A stretch of DNA of 46,043 nt from Pumilibacter intestinalis. GTDB lineage: Bacteria; Bacillota; Clostridia; Christensenellales; Pumilibacteraceae. Made by a program: the position numbers and the translations under genes. Position 1 is the stretch's first letter; each line of letters begins with the position of its first letter. The stretch covers positions 1 through 46,043 of the forward strand of contig NZ_CALPCH010000020.1 of the NCBI RefSeq assembly GCF_943193005.1, in the 5' to 3' direction. Under the pieces are notes generated by a model. That model did not search any database. It was not told where the DNA came from and worked only from the letters and a program-made list of their open reading frames with translations. This document shows, one piece after another, positions 17,962-27,794 of the stretch.

Positions 17962-20784
17962 TCAATAACCGCGCTCGATTATGGGCAATAAGAACCGTCC
18001 CGTTTCGCTTCCCGCGATTTTGGCAACCTCTTCGGGCGTGCCCGCGGCTATCACCGTGCCGCCCTTGTCGCCGCCCTCGGGTCCCAAATCAATTATATAA
18101 TCGGCGGTCTTTATCACGTCGAGATTGTGCTCTATCACCGCAACGGTGTTGCCGCCCGCCGCAAGTCTTTGCAAAATGGATATGAGCTTTTCCACGTCGG
18201 CTATATGCAAGCCGGTGGTAGGCTCGTCGAGTATATACAGCGTTTTGGAGGTGGAGCGACGGCTCAGTTCGGTTGCGAGTTTTACTCGCTGCGCCTCGCC
18301 GCCCGAAAGCGTTGTTGCGGGCTGCCCCATCTTTATATATCCGAGTCCCACCTCGTAGAGCGTGCGTATCTTGTTGGCTATCTGCGGAATGTTTTCGAAA
18401 AATCCGTACGCTTCCTCTATGGTCATTTCCAGCACGTCGGCTATACTCTTTCCCTTATATTTTACGGTGAGCGTTTCGCGGTTGTACCTCTTGCCGTCGC
18501 ACACCTCGCAGGGCACGTACACGTCGGGCAAAAAGTTCATTTCCACCCGTATTATGCCGTCGCCGCCGCAACTTTCGCACCTGCCGCCCTTTACGTTGAA
18601 AGAGAACCTGCCCGCTTTGTAGCCGCGCTCCTGCGCGTCGGGCGTTTTTGCGAACAGCTCGCGTATCGCGCCGAACACGCCCGTATACGTTGCGGGGTTA
18701 CTGCGCGGCGTGCGCCCTATGGGGCTTTGGTCTATACATATAACTTTGTCTATGCGCTCGAGTCCCTCGACAGAGGCGTGCTTGCCCACGGCGAGTCTGC
18801 CGCCCATCACCGAATTTGCCGCCGCGGGATATAGTATTTGGTTTACAAGACTGGATTTGCCGCTGCCCGAAACTCCCGTAACTGCGGTTATAAGCCCTAT
18901 GGGAAAACTCGCCGTCACGTTTTTGAGGTTGTTTTGCTCGCAGCCCCTCAGAGTTATAAAACCGTTTTCGGGCTTTCTGCGCGTATCGGGCACGGGTATG
19001 CGCCGCTCGCCGCTCAAAAATTTACCCGTAACGGAGCGCGGCTCGGCTATAATTTCGGGTATTGTGCCCGCCGCCACTATCTCGCCGCCGTGCACGCCCG
19101 CGCCCGGTCCTACGTCCACCACGAAATCGGCGGCGCGTATCGTTTCTTCGTCGTGCTCTACCACTATGAGCGTGTTGCCGAGGTCGCGCAGGTGCGTGAG
19201 CGTTGCGAGCAGTTTTTCGTTGTCGCGCTGATGCAGTCCTATGCTCGGCTCGTCGAGAATGTACAGCACTCCCTGAAGCCCCGAGCCTATTTGCGTGGCG
19301 AGTCTTATGCGCTGAGCTTCGCCGCCCGAAAGCGTAGCCGCCCCGCGCGAAAGCGTGAGATACCCGAGTCCCACGTCTTTGAGAAAGCCCAAGCGGGCGC
19401 GTATTTCTTTGAGAAGCGGTTTTGCTATTATTTCCTTTGCGGGCGAGAACGTGAACGTATTGATAAAGTCGAGCAGTTCCACTATGCTGAGCCGAGTAAT
19501 CTCTTCTATATTCCTGCCGAACAAGGTTACCGCAAGGGCTTCGCGCTTGAGTCTTTTTCCGCCGCACGCCTCGCAGGGCCGGGTGCGCATAAACCGCTCT
19601 ATATCGTTCTTTACGTAGTCGGAGGCGGTTTCGCGATAGCGCCGTTCGAGATTTGTCACGATACCCTCGAACGAGGTGTTGAAACTCCCCTTGAAGTTAT
19701 ATGAGTTATACTGCATTTCTATCTTTTCGCCGCCGTTGCCGTACAACAAAATGTTTTTTATGTTTTCGGGCAGGTCGCGAAAGGGCACGTCGAGCGAAAA
19801 GCCGTATCTTTTGGAAAGCCCTTCGAAATAAAGTTGAGTTTGCGCCCCGCTGTCGAAATTCCAGCCGCTTATGGTGAGCGCACCCTCGCGCAAAGATTTG
19901 CTGCCGTCGCCGTAGATGAGTTCGGGGTCTATCGCTTGCTTATAGCCCAGTCCCAAACACTCGGGACACGCGCCGAACGGACTGTTGAACGAGAACAGCC
20001 GCGGCTCTATTTCGGCGAGCGAAATGCCGCAGTCGGTGCAGGCGTATTTTGTGTTGAACAGTCTTTGCTCGCCCGCGCACTCCACTACCGCTATGCCCTC
20101 GCTCAGCTTGAGCGCGGTCTCCAAACTGTCGGTAAGCCGCTTTTCTATTCCCGCCTTTACAACGAGCCTATCCACAACAACGCTTATGTTGTGCTTAATC
20201 TGCTTATCGAGCTTGATTTCTTCGTCGAGCGTGTAAGTTTCGCCGTCTACCCAAACGCGGGAAAAGCCCTGCTTGCGGTAGCCCTCGAACAGTTTGCCGA
20301 ACTCGCCCTTTCTTCCTCGCACGGCGGGCGCGAGAAGCAGTATTTTACTGCCCTCGGGATACGCCATGATTGCGTCGGCGATTTGGTCTATAGACTGCTG
20401 TTCTATCTTTTTGCCGCACTTGGGGCAGTGCGCCTCGCCTATGCGGGCATAGAGCAGTCGGAGATAGTCGTATATTTCGGTCACCGTCCCCACGGTGGAG
20501 CGCGGGTTGCGGGCAGTGGTTTTTTGGTCTATGGATATTGCGGGACTCAAGCCGTCTATGCTCTCAACGTCGGGCTTATCCATTTGCCCGAGGAACTGGC
20601 GGGCGTAACTCGAGAGCGACTCCACGTATCGCCTTTGCCCTTCGGCGAATATGGTATCGAAGGCAAGGCTTGTTTTTCCGCTGCCGGACAGTCCCGTAAA
20701 CACAATGAGTTTATTTCTCGGAAGCGTGATGTCCACGTTTTTGAGGTTATTTTCTTTTGCGCCTTTAATTACTATATTTTCCAT
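17962..20784 (-). CDS. uvrA: Excinuclease ABC subunit A
   Basis: 940 residues, normal length. Damage-sensing ABC ATPase of nucleotide excision repair, loads UvrB onto lesions. N-terminal Walker [11 protein letters not shown] (about residue 31-40), zinc-binding CPKC near 120 and a CTDC...CPEC finger near 250-280, first ABC signature LSGGEAQRI, second Walker [11 protein letters not shown], a zinc finger CESCGGDG...CEVC near 740, and second signature LSGGEAQRV. Starts at ATG 20784 with AGAGGA nine bases upstream. Lies downstream of uvrB on the same strand but two repeat units separate them, so it may be read separately; no clear promoter with both boxes was found. No GAAC-N4-GTTC-type LexA box was seen upstream. 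Confidence 0.98.
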   Translation of the reverse strand: MENIVIKGAKENNLKNVDITLPRNKLIVFTGLSGSGKTSLAFDTIFAEGQRRYVESLSSYARQFLGQMDKPDVESIDGLSPAISIDQKTTARNPRSTVGTVTEIYDYLRLLYARIGEAHCPKCGKKIEQQSIDQIADAIMAYPEGSKILLLAPAVRGRKGEFGKLFEGYRKQGFSRVWVDGETYTLDEEIKLDKQIKHNISVVVDRLVVKAGIEKRLTDSLETALKLSEGIAVVECAGEQRLFNTKYACTDCGISLAEIEPRLFSFNSPFGACPECLGLGYKQAIDPELIYGDGSKSLREGALTISGWNFDSGAQTQLYFEGLSKRYGFSLDVPFRDLPENIKNILLYGNGGEKIEMQYNSYNFKGSFNTSFEGIVTNLERRYRETASDYVKNDIERFMRTRPCEACGGKRLKREALAVTLFGRNIEEITRLSIVELLDFINTFTFSPAKEIIAKPLLKEIRARLGFLKDVGLGYLTLSRGAATLSGGEAQRIRLATQIGSGLQGVLYILDEPSIGLHQRDNEKLLATLTHLRDLGNTLIVVEHDEETIRAADFVVDVGPGAGVHGGEIVAAGTIPEIIAEPRSVTGKFLSGERRIPVPDTRRKPENGFITLRGCEQNNLKNVTASFPIGLITAVTGVSGSGKSSLVNQILYPAAANSVMGGRLAVGKHASVEGLERIDKVICIDQSPIGRTPRSNPATYTGVFGAIRELFAKTPDAQERGYKAGRFSFNVKGGRCESCGGDGIIRVEMNFLPDVYVPCEVCDGKRYNRETLTVKYKGKSIADVLEMTIEEAYGFFENIPQIANKIRTLYEVGLGYIKMGQPATTLSGGEAQRVKLATELSRRSTSKTLYILDEPTTGLHIADVEKLISILQRLAAGGNTVAVIEHNLDVIKTADYIIDLGPEGGDKGGTVIAAGTPEEVAKIAGSETGRFLLPIIERGY

Positions 20785-20962
20785 TATCTTTTATCCTCTA
20801 CGGCGGCGTATAGTGCACCGCATAGCGGCTACGTTTGCCACGCCCGCTCGGTTACGTATTAGAGTATACGCGCCCTCGCGTGCGCGGCAACTGTTGCCGC
20901 TCTTCGCCACACTCTCCGCCGCCTCATCTTTATCTTTTTATGGTAATGTTACTTGTTTTCTT

Positions 20963-21203
20963 GTCATTGCGAGGGCACTTGTGCCCGTGGCAATCCCAAC
21001 CATGGAGCACGTACAGTTGCTTTTCCTTTCTCATGCCTTGGATTGCTTCGCTTCGCTCGCAATGACGGGGGGGGTGTTTCTTTTACTTGTCATTGCGAGC
21101 GAGCACCGCGAGCGTGGCAATCCCCTGCATGGAGCACGTACAGCCGCTTTCCCTTTCTTTCGGCTGAGATTGCCGCGTCGGGCTTCGCCCTCCTCGCAAT
21201 GAC
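20963..21203. repeat. Two dispersed repeat units between uvrB and uvrA
   Basis: Units at 20963-21066 and 21089-21203. Left hairpins are GGGCACTTGTGCCC and GCGAGCACCGCGAGC. Both share a CATGGAGCACGTACAG middle and end CTCGCAATGAC. They fill most of the 427-base gap 20785-21211; the rest (20785-20962) shows no gene. Confidence 0.9.
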
Positions 21204-21211
21204 GGTGTTGC

Positions 21212-23179
21212 TTATCTTTTCGCGCGTTTCATGCCGTCCTGTACCCTGCGTAGTTCCGTTATGCGGTCGCGCAGTCGTATTGCGGTTTCGAAATCGAGCG
21301 AACTACTCGCCACGCTCATCATACTGCGCAAACGGTCTATCTGGCGCGGTATATCCTCTTCGTCTATCTTCTCTTCTTCTTTCTTGGTGATTTCGAGCGT
21401 GTTGGTTATGGGCTTAACTATGGTTTTGGGCACTATGCCGTGCGCGTCGTTAAACGCCTTCTGCTTTTGCCTCCTGCGGTTGGTTTCGCCTATCGCCCGC
21501 TCCATAGAGCCGGTGAGCGTGTCGGCGTACATTATTACCCTGCCGCAGTCGTTTCGCGCCGCACGTCCCACCGTTTGTATGAGCGCGGACTCGCTGCGCA
21601 AAAAGCCCTCTTTGTCGGCGTCGAGTATCGCCACGAGCTGAACCTCGGGAATATCCAACCCCTCGCGCAACAGGTTTATGCCCACAATCACGTCGAACTC
21701 GCCCGCTCTCAGTGCGTTTACTATTTGTATGCGCTCCATTGTGCCTATATCGGAGTGCAGATAGTTTACGCGCACGCCGTGGTCGGCGAGATAGTCGGTA
21801 AGGCTTTCCGCCATGCGCTTTGTAAGCGTGGTTACGAGTATCCTGCCGCCGCGCCCTACCGTGCTCTTAATCTCGGTCAAAAGGTCGTCTATCTGACCTT
21901 CGGTGGGGCGCACCGTTATTTCGGGGTCGAGCAGTCCCGTGGGGCGTATTATCTGCTCCGCCGTAAATCCGCCCGCCCGGTCGCGCTCGTAAGGCGCGGG
22001 AGTCGCCGATACGTATATTGTTTGCCCTATCCGCGAATTGAATTCGTCGAAGGTGAGCGGTCGGTTATCGTACGCCGCGGGAAGCCTGAAGCCGTAATCC
22101 ACAAGGCTTTGCTTGCGGCTGCGGTCGCCCGCGTTCATTGCCCGCACCTGCGGCAAAGTCATGTGGCTTTCGTCCACAAACAAAAGAAAGTCGCGCGGGA
22201 AATAGTCCAAAAGGGTGAACGGCGGCTGCCCGGGCGCTCTGCCGTCGAAATAGCGCGAGTAGTTTTCTATGCCCGTGCAATACCCCATTTCGCGCATCAT
22301 TTCCATATCGTATTTAACGCGCTGACCTATGCGCTGAGCTTCAATGAGCTTGCCCGCGTCGGTGAAATATTTTATCTGCTCTTCCATATCGCGCTCTATT
22401 TCGAATAACGCGCGGTCCATTGTTTCCTTTTCCACCGCGTAGTGACTCGCGGGAAATATCGCGGCGTGTTTAAGCCTGTTAACCACTCTGCCCGATACTA
22501 TTTCGAACTCGCTCAAGCTCTCGATTTCGTCGCCGAAAAATTCCACTCGCACCCCGAGGTCGCTCGAGGAAGCCACGAATATATCCACCGTATCGCCCTT
22601 CACCCTAAAGTCGGTACGCTCGGCGGCTGTGTCGTTGCGCTTGTAATTTATTTCTATCAAGCGGCGTATGAGGTCGTCGCGGCTCAGTTGGTCGCCGGGG
22701 CGGAGCGATACCGCGAGTTTATAATACTGCTCGGGTGCGCCCAGTCCGTAAATGCAGGATACCGACGCCACAACCACGGTGTCGCGCCGCTCGTAAAGCG
22801 AGCAAGTCGCGCTGTGCCGCAACTTGTCTATCTCGTCGTTTATCTGCATGTCCTTTTCTATATAAGTATCGCTCGAAGCGATATACGCTTCCGGCTGATA
22901 GTAATCGTAATAACTCACGAAAAATTCAACGCGGTTATGCGGAAAAAACTCGCGGAACTCGTTGCAGAGTTGCGCCGCGAGTATTTTGTTATGCGCGAGC
23001 ACAAGAGCGGGCCGCCCCATACGCGCAATCACGTTCGCCATCGTAAAAGTTTTGCCGCTGCCCGTAACTCCGAGCAACACCTGACTGCGCAATCCGTCGC
23101 TCAATCCTTCGCACAGTTTATCTATAGCTTCCGGTTGGTCGCCCATGGGGGCATACGGAGCGCACAACTTATATTCCAT
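21212..23179 (-). CDS. uvrB: Excinuclease ABC subunit B
   Basis: 655 residues. Helicase-like damage-verification subunit that binds UvrA and then UvrC. Walker [13 protein letters not shown] near residue 38, the beta-hairpin region [12 protein letters not shown] near 95, DESHMTLPQ as the helicase motif II equivalent, and a C-terminal UVR domain (about 615-650, [12 protein letters not shown]). Starts with ATG 23179. No Shine-Dalgarno precedes it; TATACT ends six bases before the ATG with TTGCGA 17 bases further up, so the mRNA is probably leaderless. No canonical LexA box of the GAAC-N4-GTTC type was seen in the promoter. Confidence 0.98.
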   Translation of the reverse strand: MEYKLCAPYAPMGDQPEAIDKLCEGLSDGLRSQVLLGVTGSGKTFTMANVIARMGRPALVLAHNKILAAQLCNEFREFFPHNRVEFFVSYYDYYQPEAYIASSDTYIEKDMQINDEIDKLRHSATCSLYERRDTVVVASVSCIYGLGAPEQYYKLAVSLRPGDQLSRDDLIRRLIEINYKRNDTAAERTDFRVKGDTVDIFVASSSDLGVRVEFFGDEIESLSEFEIVSGRVVNRLKHAAIFPASHYAVEKETMDRALFEIERDMEEQIKYFTDAGKLIEAQRIGQRVKYDMEMMREMGYCTGIENYSRYFDGRAPGQPPFTLLDYFPRDFLLFVDESHMTLPQVRAMNAGDRSRKQSLVDYGFRLPAAYDNRPLTFDEFNSRIGQTIYVSATPAPYERDRAGGFTAEQIIRPTGLLDPEITVRPTEGQIDDLLTEIKSTVGRGGRILVTTLTKRMAESLTDYLADHGVRVNYLHSDIGTMERIQIVNALRAGEFDVIVGINLLREGLDIPEVQLVAILDADKEGFLRSESALIQTVGRAARNDCGRVIMYADTLTGSMERAIGETNRRRQKQKAFNDAHGIVPKTIVKPITNTLEITKKEEEKIDEEDIPRQIDRLRSMMSVASSSLDFETAIRLRDRITELRRVQDGMKRAKR

Positions 23180-23185
23180 GCGATT

Positions 23186-23214
23186 AGTATACCACTTTAC
23201 CGCCTTTTTCGCAA
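23186..23214 (-). promoter_or_regulatory. Promoter abutting the uvrB start (leaderless)
   Basis: -35 TTGCGA at 23214-23209, 17-base spacer, -10 TATACT at 23191-23186, then AATCGC and ATG at 23179. Same geometry as the promoters of the P-type ATPase, dinB, recX and the DAG kinase gene. Confidence 0.8.
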
Positions 23215-23218
23215 GTAA

Positions 23219-23464
23219 TTACAAATCTTTTAACAACACTTTAAGCAATTCCAAATCGCCCATTACCTTATCAAACCTTTGTGAAGATAAATCATATCCC
23301 TTTTTCTTACTGCTCCAATTTTCGCAACAACCGTTATAATCGATTATTTTTTCGTAAACGTCACAATAGTATACTCCTCGCCGCAGAAACCAATAGAACG
23401 GACCTTCAACCATCGTTTTGCACGCATTGCAATTGCCGCACTTTTTCACCTTGCTCGTTTTCAC
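23219..23464 (-). CDS. Small Cys-rich protein, probably zinc-binding
   Basis: 81 residues starting at GTG 23464, with AGGAGG seven bases upstream. The order CGNCNAC, then YYCDVYEK, then GCCENW suggests one small metal site. The same order of elements (Cys pair, aromatic stretch, Cys, later Cys before an aromatic residue) occurs in the upstream 103-residue protein, so the two are probably paralogues. Its start lies 59 bases inside the upstream gene in another frame. Function unknown; no DNA-binding or enzyme motif is seen. Confidence 0.75.
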   Translation of the reverse strand: MKTSKVKKCGNCNACKTMVEGPFYWFLRRGVYYCDVYEKIIDYNGCCENWSSKKKGYDLSSQRFDKVMGDLELLKVLLKDL

Positions 23465-23717
23465 GGCTGTCCTCCTCTATAACCTCGCGTATCGCCGAAA
23501 TTTGATTTAATAAATCGTTCAAACAATATTGTACCGACATTCTTATATGTTTGCGTAGCGGTTTGGCTTTATAACTTTCGCAATTTTCATGCAAGGTTAC
23601 TATTCCGCGCTTTTCACAACACCACCCCACTTTGGATTTATTATATCGCTTATCGCCTTTGGTATAAAAAACATTAAATTTTCTGCATCTATAACAATGA
23701 TTTCCCGAATTGTCCAT
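23406..23717 (-). CDS. Small Cys-rich protein, probably zinc-binding
   Basis: 103 residues from ATG 23717, with AAGGAG at good distance. N-terminal half: CYRCRKFNVFYTKGDKRY, then GWCCEKRG and HENCESY, typical of a small zinc ribbon; C-terminal half is helical and charged. The 3' end overlaps the next gene by 59 bases. A perfect 10-base palindrome GTTAGCTAAC lies just upstream at 23744-23753 and could be an operator. Function unknown. Confidence 0.75.
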   Translation of the reverse strand: MDNSGNHCYRCRKFNVFYTKGDKRYNKSKVGWCCEKRGIVTLHENCESYKAKPLRKHIRMSVQYCLNDLLNQISAIREVIEEDSRENEQGEKVRQLQCVQNDG

Positions 23718-23835
23718 AGCTTACTCTCCTTAAACTTTGTATTGTTAGCTAACATAAAACTATTTTACAATATATTTATAAACTTTGCTTGGTTTCTACA
23801 TATTTGTAACCAGTAAAATTATGTAAATATTTAGT

Positions 23836-23878
23836 GTAAAAAGAAAATAGCCTGTTGCGAATAACGCAACGGGCTATT
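23836..23878 (-). terminator. Rho-independent terminator of the copA transcript
   Basis: Stem of 14 pairs (one G.T): 23846-23859 with 23865-23878, loop AATAA. Reading the minus strand, the stem is followed by TTTTCTTTTT. A copy of the dispersed repeat lies between the copA stop and this terminator, so it should be transcribed in the 3' untranslated region. Confidence 0.85.
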
Positions 23879-23883
23879 AACAT

Positions 23884-24023
23884 GTCATTGCGAGGAACTT
23901 TAGTTCCGAAGCAATCTCATGCATGAGAAAGCAATAGCCGCTGTACCTGCTCCATGCAGGAGATTGCCGCGCTCGCGTTGCTCGCTCGCAATGACAAAGT
24001 AATCAGTGCTCGCTCGCAATGAC
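23884..24023. repeat. Dispersed repeat unit plus extra right end
   Basis: Full unit 23884-23995 with left hairpin GGAACTTTAGTTCC (five pairs) and right arm GCTCGCGTTGCTCGC; an extra right end CTCGCTCGCAATGAC is at 24009-24023. Confidence 0.9.
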
Positions 24024-24037
24024 AGGGTAATTCGCAG

Positions 24038-24241
24038 CTACTTTATTTCCGTTACATCGTAGCCGGCGTTTTCAATAGCGGCGGTGATTTCTTCGTTAGT
24101 TGCCGAGCCGATAAAAATCGCAGTGCCGGTTTCGTGACTTACCTCGGCTTTCTCCGTTCCCGAAAGAGCGAGTAATGCCTTTTGCACTCTGCCCGAGCAG
24201 TGACCGCAACTCATGCCGGTTATAAAAATCTTCTTTTCCAT
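24038..24241 (-). CDS. copZ: CopZ-like copper chaperone, in-frame internal translation product of copA
   Basis: 67 residues if translated from the internal ATG at 24241: a single heavy-metal-associated domain with the Cu-binding GMSCGHC near residues 9-15, normal length for CopZ. The ATG is preceded by AAAGGAG at 24257-24251 with a nine-base gap, as good as any site in the window, yet these bases are also read as codons (LKENIN) of the copA ORF. So the domain could be made both as the tail of CopA and as a free chaperone. In Escherichia coli a copA-derived free chaperone arises by frameshifting; here internal initiation would do the same. This is inference from sequence. Confidence 0.7.
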   Translation of the reverse strand: MEKKIFITGMSCGHCSGRVQKALLALSGTEKAEVSHETGTAIFIGSATNEEITAAIENAGYDVTEIK

Positions 24242-26569
24242 GTTTATATTCTCCTTTAGGTTTATTTGCAAATTACATGCGCCGCCGCAGTCTTGCACCG
24301 CGCGGGCGGAGGGCTTGAAAAGCCGCAATCTCAAAGCGTTTAGCACCACGCACACCGAGCTTACGCTCATAGCCGCCGCGGCAAACATGGGATTGAGTTT
24401 CACTCCCGCCCACACGAACGCGCCCGCGGCGAGCGGAATACACAGCAGGTTATAGAAAAACGCCCAAAACAAATTTTCTTTAATGTTTTTCACCGTTTTG
24501 CGGCTGAGCCTTAAAGCGGTTTCGGCGTCGGACAAACTCGACTGCATGAGCACAACGTCGGCGGTTTCTATCGCTATATCCGTGCCCGCGCCTATGGCTA
24601 TCCCGAGGTCGGCGGCGGCGAGCGCGGGCGCGTCGTTTATGCCGTCGCCCACCATTGCCACGTATTCCCCTTTTTCGCGCAACTCGCGCACAAACTTTTC
24701 TTTGTCTTGAGGCAGAACCTCGGCGCGGTAGTCGTCTATGCCCGCCTTTTGCGCTATGGCTTTGGCAACCGACTCGTTGTCGCCCGTGAGCATGTACACT
24801 TTCATGCCCGACTTTTTGAGTTTTTCCACGGCTTCGCGACTGTCGGCTTTCACCTCGTCGGCAAGCGCGAACAACGCCGTAACTCTGCCGTTTTCGGCAA
24901 GATAGAGGGGAGTTTTGCCCTCCGCCGCAAACGCTTCGCCGCGCTCGGCGAACTCGGCGAAACCGTTAAATTTTCCGCACAGTTTTGCGTTGCCCGCAAC
25001 GATTTCTTTGCCGTTTGCAACAGCCCGCACTCCGCCTCCCTCGGTTGCCGCAAAGTCGGAGCTGTTTATAAGCCTTGTCCCTTTAGCCGCCGCGTAGGCG
25101 CACAGGGCGGTCGCGAACGGATGCTCGCTGTTGTGCTCGAGCGCGTAAACGTATTCGAGAGCGGTCTTTTCGTCGGCGGCTATAAAGTCGGTTACCGTAG
25201 GTTTGCCCGCCGTGACGGTGCCCGTTTTATCGAGCACAACCGCCGTAACTTTGTGCGCGTTTTCAAGCGCGGTAGCGTTTTTGTAAAGCACGCCCAAACT
25301 CGCGCCTTTGCCCGTTCCTACCATAATGGCGGTGGGCGTGGCAAGCCCGAGAGCGCACGGACAGGATATGACGAGCACCGAAATAGCTATGCTCAAAGCG
25401 TAGGCAACGCCGCTCCCGAGTATGAGCCAAACTGCCGCCGCAACCACGGCTATTCCGAGCACCGCGGGCACGAAATACGCGCTCACTTTGTCGGCAAGCC
25501 GCGCAATGGGCGCTTTGCTTCCGCCCGCTTCTTCCACAAGCCGCGCTATCTTACTCAGCGCGGTGTCTGCCCCTACTGCGGTTATTCGCGCGTGAAACAC
25601 GCCCTGACGGTTGACCGTCCCGCCCGTTACGCGCTCGCCCTCGCCGCGTTCCGCGGGAACGCTTTCGCCCGTTATCGCCGACTCGTCTATGCTCGCGTGT
25701 CCGAATATTATCACGCCGTCGGCAGGCACGCTCATGCCGGGGCGCACGAGCACGATATCGCCCGCCCTAAGCTCGGATACGGGTATTTCGCGCTCGGAGT
25801 CGCCGTCGAGCACCACGGCGGTTTTGGGGCTTAAGTCGAGCAGTTTTTCCACCGCGTCGCTCGCCTTGCCCTTGCTCAGTTCTTCGAGATATTTGCCCAC
25901 CGATATGAGCGTGAGTATAGTGCCCGCCGACTCGAAATAAAGGTCGTGCCCGAAGCGTGCGGCAAGCGCGGTATCGCCGTGCCCCAGTCCGTACCCTATT
26001 GCGAACACGGCTATAATTCCGTACAAAAGAGCCGCGCCCGCGCCGAGCGCAATGAGCGTGTCCATGTTGGGCGCGCCGCGAAACACCGCCTTAATTCCGT
26101 TTATAAAAAATTTGCCGTTAAGTAAAACTATGGGCAAGCACAGCAAAAACTGCGAAAACGCGAATATGAGCAGGTTTTCCGTCCCGAGAAAAACAGAGGG
26201 AAGCGGAAGCCCCATCATGTGCCCCATGGATAAGTACATCAAAAGAACCAAGAACGCAACGCTCGCCCACAGCCGCACAAGCCGCCCCGCGCGTTGCTTT
26301 TTTTCGCCCGCGCCCGCGCTCGCCGACTTTGCCGCCTCGGACTGTTTGCCGTGCGACTTTTGCGCCGCGCCGTAGCCCGCGCGTTCCACCGCCGCTATTA
26401 TGCTTTCGGCGGTTACGCCCTCCTCGCACTCCGCTTGCATATAGTTTCGCAAGAGGTTTACGGATACGCTCTTTACTCCCTCGAGTTTGCTCACCGCTCG
26501 CTCTATGTGCGCCGCGCATGCCGCGCAAGACATTCCGCTAACGTCGAATTCGATTTTGTTATAACTCAA
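24038..26569 (-). CDS. copA: Copper-exporting P-type ATPase with an in-frame C-terminal CopZ domain
   Basis: 843 residues. P1B-type ATPase exporting Cu(I) across the cytoplasmic membrane. N-terminal metal-binding domain GMSCAACAAH (about 12-21), actuator TGES, membrane copper site SCPCALG, phosphorylation site LDKTGTVTAG, nucleotide-binding SEHPFA, hinge GDGINDAP, and YN / M-x2-S residues in the last helices. After the last helix and a linker containing QDCGGACN, the frame runs without a stop into a second metal-binding domain (GMSCGHC) that has its own strong ribosome binding site and ATG. Start is TTG 26569 with GGGAGG nine bases upstream, overlapping the YccF-like gene by 11 bases. No csoR or copY regulator was seen. 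Confidence 0.95.
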   Translation of the reverse strand: MSYNKIEFDVSGMSCAACAAHIERAVSKLEGVKSVSVNLLRNYMQAECEEGVTAESIIAAVERAGYGAAQKSHGKQSEAAKSASAGAGEKKQRAGRLVRLWASVAFLVLLMYLSMGHMMGLPLPSVFLGTENLLIFAFSQFLLCLPIVLLNGKFFINGIKAVFRGAPNMDTLIALGAGAALLYGIIAVFAIGYGLGHGDTALAARFGHDLYFESAGTILTLISVGKYLEELSKGKASDAVEKLLDLSPKTAVVLDGDSEREIPVSELRAGDIVLVRPGMSVPADGVIIFGHASIDESAITGESVPAERGEGERVTGGTVNRQGVFHARITAVGADTALSKIARLVEEAGGSKAPIARLADKVSAYFVPAVLGIAVVAAAVWLILGSGVAYALSIAISVLVISCPCALGLATPTAIMVGTGKGASLGVLYKNATALENAHKVTAVVLDKTGTVTAGKPTVTDFIAADEKTALEYVYALEHNSEHPFATALCAYAAAKGTRLINSSDFAATEGGGVRAVANGKEIVAGNAKLCGKFNGFAEFAERGEAFAAEGKTPLYLAENGRVTALFALADEVKADSREAVEKLKKSGMKVYMLTGDNESVAKAIAQKAGIDDYRAEVLPQDKEKFVRELREKGEYVAMVGDGINDAPALAAADLGIAIGAGTDIAIETADVVLMQSSLSDAETALRLSRKTVKNIKENLFWAFFYNLLCIPLAAGAFVWAGVKLNPMFAAAAMSVSSVCVVLNALRLRLFKPSARAVQDCGGACNLQINLKENINMEKKIFITGMSCGHCSGRVQKALLALSGTEKAEVSHETGTAIFIGSATNEEITAAIENAGYDVTEIK
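24251..24257 (-). promoter_or_regulatory. Strong ribosome binding site inside the copA reading frame
   Basis: AAAGGAG followed nine bases later by the in-frame ATG of the CopZ domain. No stop codon lies between the CopA part and this ATG. Confidence 0.8.
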
Positions 26570-26984
26570 AATTGTGTTCCTCCCGTAATTTTACCACCGT
26601 GCTCTCGCCGCCCGTAAGCAACGCGGTAGGATAGCACTTTGCCCCGAACGGAGCAATCGCGTACTGTGCCAAATGAAAGAACCTCGAGCCGATATATGCG
26701 CCGAAAACGGTTGCGTACCACACCCCAGCGCACAAAATACATATTAAAGACGCTTCCCAGCCCGTGGTTATAGCCCAAAACGCGTTGCCGAATTTGTGCG
26801 ACATAAAATCTATATACGCGTTTTTGCCGTACGGCGCAAGGCAAAACGCCGCGCACTTAAGGAGCACATACGCCTTTTTAATTCCCACAATACTGAGCGC
26901 ATACACTATGGCGGTTGCGGTAAAGTACAGGCATATCACCCAACCCCCGCCCACTCCGAACGCTATGTTTTTAACAACTCTCAC
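26559..26984 (-). CDS. YccF-like inner membrane protein
   Basis: 141 residues from GTG 26984. Two similar hydrophobic halves, each ending in an APYGK or APFGA turn, as in the YccF domain (duplicated inner-membrane unit of unknown function). The longest ORF would begin 19 codons earlier with TTG, but that TTG is the -35 box of the promoter, so it cannot be the start. No clear Shine-Dalgarno precedes the GTG, so the exact start is uncertain. The 3' end overlaps the copA start by 11 bases; both are probably on one mRNA. Confidence 0.7.
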   Translation of the reverse strand: MRVVKNIAFGVGGGWVICLYFTATAIVYALSIVGIKKAYVLLKCAAFCLAPYGKNAYIDFMSHKFGNAFWAITTGWEASLICILCAGVWYATVFGAYIGSRFFHLAQYAIAPFGAKCYPTALLTGGESTVVKLREEHNFEL

Positions 26985-27012
26985 GCATTTAGTATGGCTG
27001 TATTGCGCTTTG

Positions 27013-27041
27013 AGTATATCACAAAAGCAAAAAGTTGTCAA
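27013..27041 (-). promoter_or_regulatory. Promoter of the yccF-like/copA operon
   Basis: -35 TTGACA at 27041-27036, 17-base spacer, -10 TATACT at 27018-27013. Leader about 20 bases to the GTG at 26984. I saw no clear copper-responsive operator palindrome overlapping it. Confidence 0.8.
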
Positions 27042-27114
27042 ACAATTTGTTATCCGTGATTAACAAATCACATTTGCAGTTAACGTCATTCACAATTATA
27101 ATTTTCGTTTCACC

Positions 27115-27420
27115 GTAATTGCGAGCGAACTTTAGAATTTTCCGAGTCATTGCGAGCGAACTTTAGGATTTTCCGAGTCATTGCGAGCGAGTGAAACGAG
27201 CGAAGCAATCCCCCGCATGAGAAAACAACAATAACTGTACAAGTTCCATGTAAGAGATTGGGCTGCTCGCGTTGCTCGCTCGCAATGACAGGGTTGAAAT
27301 ATTATGCCGCATGTTGTACTCAACCGAGCGCACGCAGCGAGCAGCCCAATCTCAGCCGCCACTTCTCTACCCCGTCATTGCGAGGAGTCCGCCGGACGAC
27401 GCGGCAATCTCATACATGAG
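27115..27420. repeat. Dispersed repeat cluster at the left edge of the XRE islet
   Basis: Two short partial left ends (about 27115 and 27146), a full unit 27177-27289 with left hairpin GCGAGTGAAACGAGC, then a second partial pair 27317-27420 with hairpin GTCCGCCGGAC. The part 27112-27289 is almost the same as 28731-28877 on the other side of the XRE genes. Confidence 0.9.
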
Positions 27421-27559
27421 AAAGCCGCAACCACTTAGCCGCCTTTAACTCGAACATCATTTTATGTCTCGAATTATAAAAATATAACGAATAATCAACC
27501 GCTTCAACCCGCTCGTCTTTCATGGCTTTCGTTTCTTCCTTAGATAAAGGAATTTCCAT
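27410..27559 (-). CDS. Possible 49-residue protein, truncated by a repeat
   Basis: Frame from ATG 27559, beginning MEIPLSKEETKAMKDERVEA and ending in the repeat. The composition is protein-like and the last residues come from the repeat, so it may be the remnant of a longer gene. A second small frame (14 codons, ATG 27611, preceded by AGGGGA) ends just before it. No family recognised, and expression is uncertain. Confidence 0.3.
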   Translation of the reverse strand: MEIPLSKEETKAMKDERVEAVDYSLYFYNSRHKMMFELKAAKWLRLSHV

Positions 27560-27629
27560 AATTTTGCTATTTGATTTCCGACCTTGCCGCTCCCGCTTTA
27601 TCTTTAGTCATTTTGTTCCCCTATTCTCG

Positions 27630-27741
27630 TTTTCGTCATTCGACAATTTTATTATATATCTTCTTTTCGTCATCTACAAGTAAATGCACTGTCGAATTGT
27701 GTCGAATAATAACTTTGATTGTCGATACCTTCTTTTCGTCA
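27630..27741. promoter_or_regulatory. Three copies of TTTTCGTCA upstream of the XRE gene
   Basis: TTTTCGTCA occurs at 27630-27638, 27664-27672 and 27733-27741, with a fourth copy at 28250-28258 before the second XRE copy. The spacing and the position before both regulator genes fit an autoregulatory operator. TGACG also appears just before both start codons. Confidence 0.45.
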
Positions 27742-27794
27742 CCTTTTTGTCCTTTTAATTCGTAAAACGGCATAATAATATCGAGTGATGACGT

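Noticed and set aside
27636-27773. 45-codon minus-strand ORF starting MPFYELKGQKGDEKK
   Set aside because: It runs through the TTTTCGTCA repeats and the likely XRE promoter, has no ribosome binding site, and its repeated DEKK segments come from that motif.
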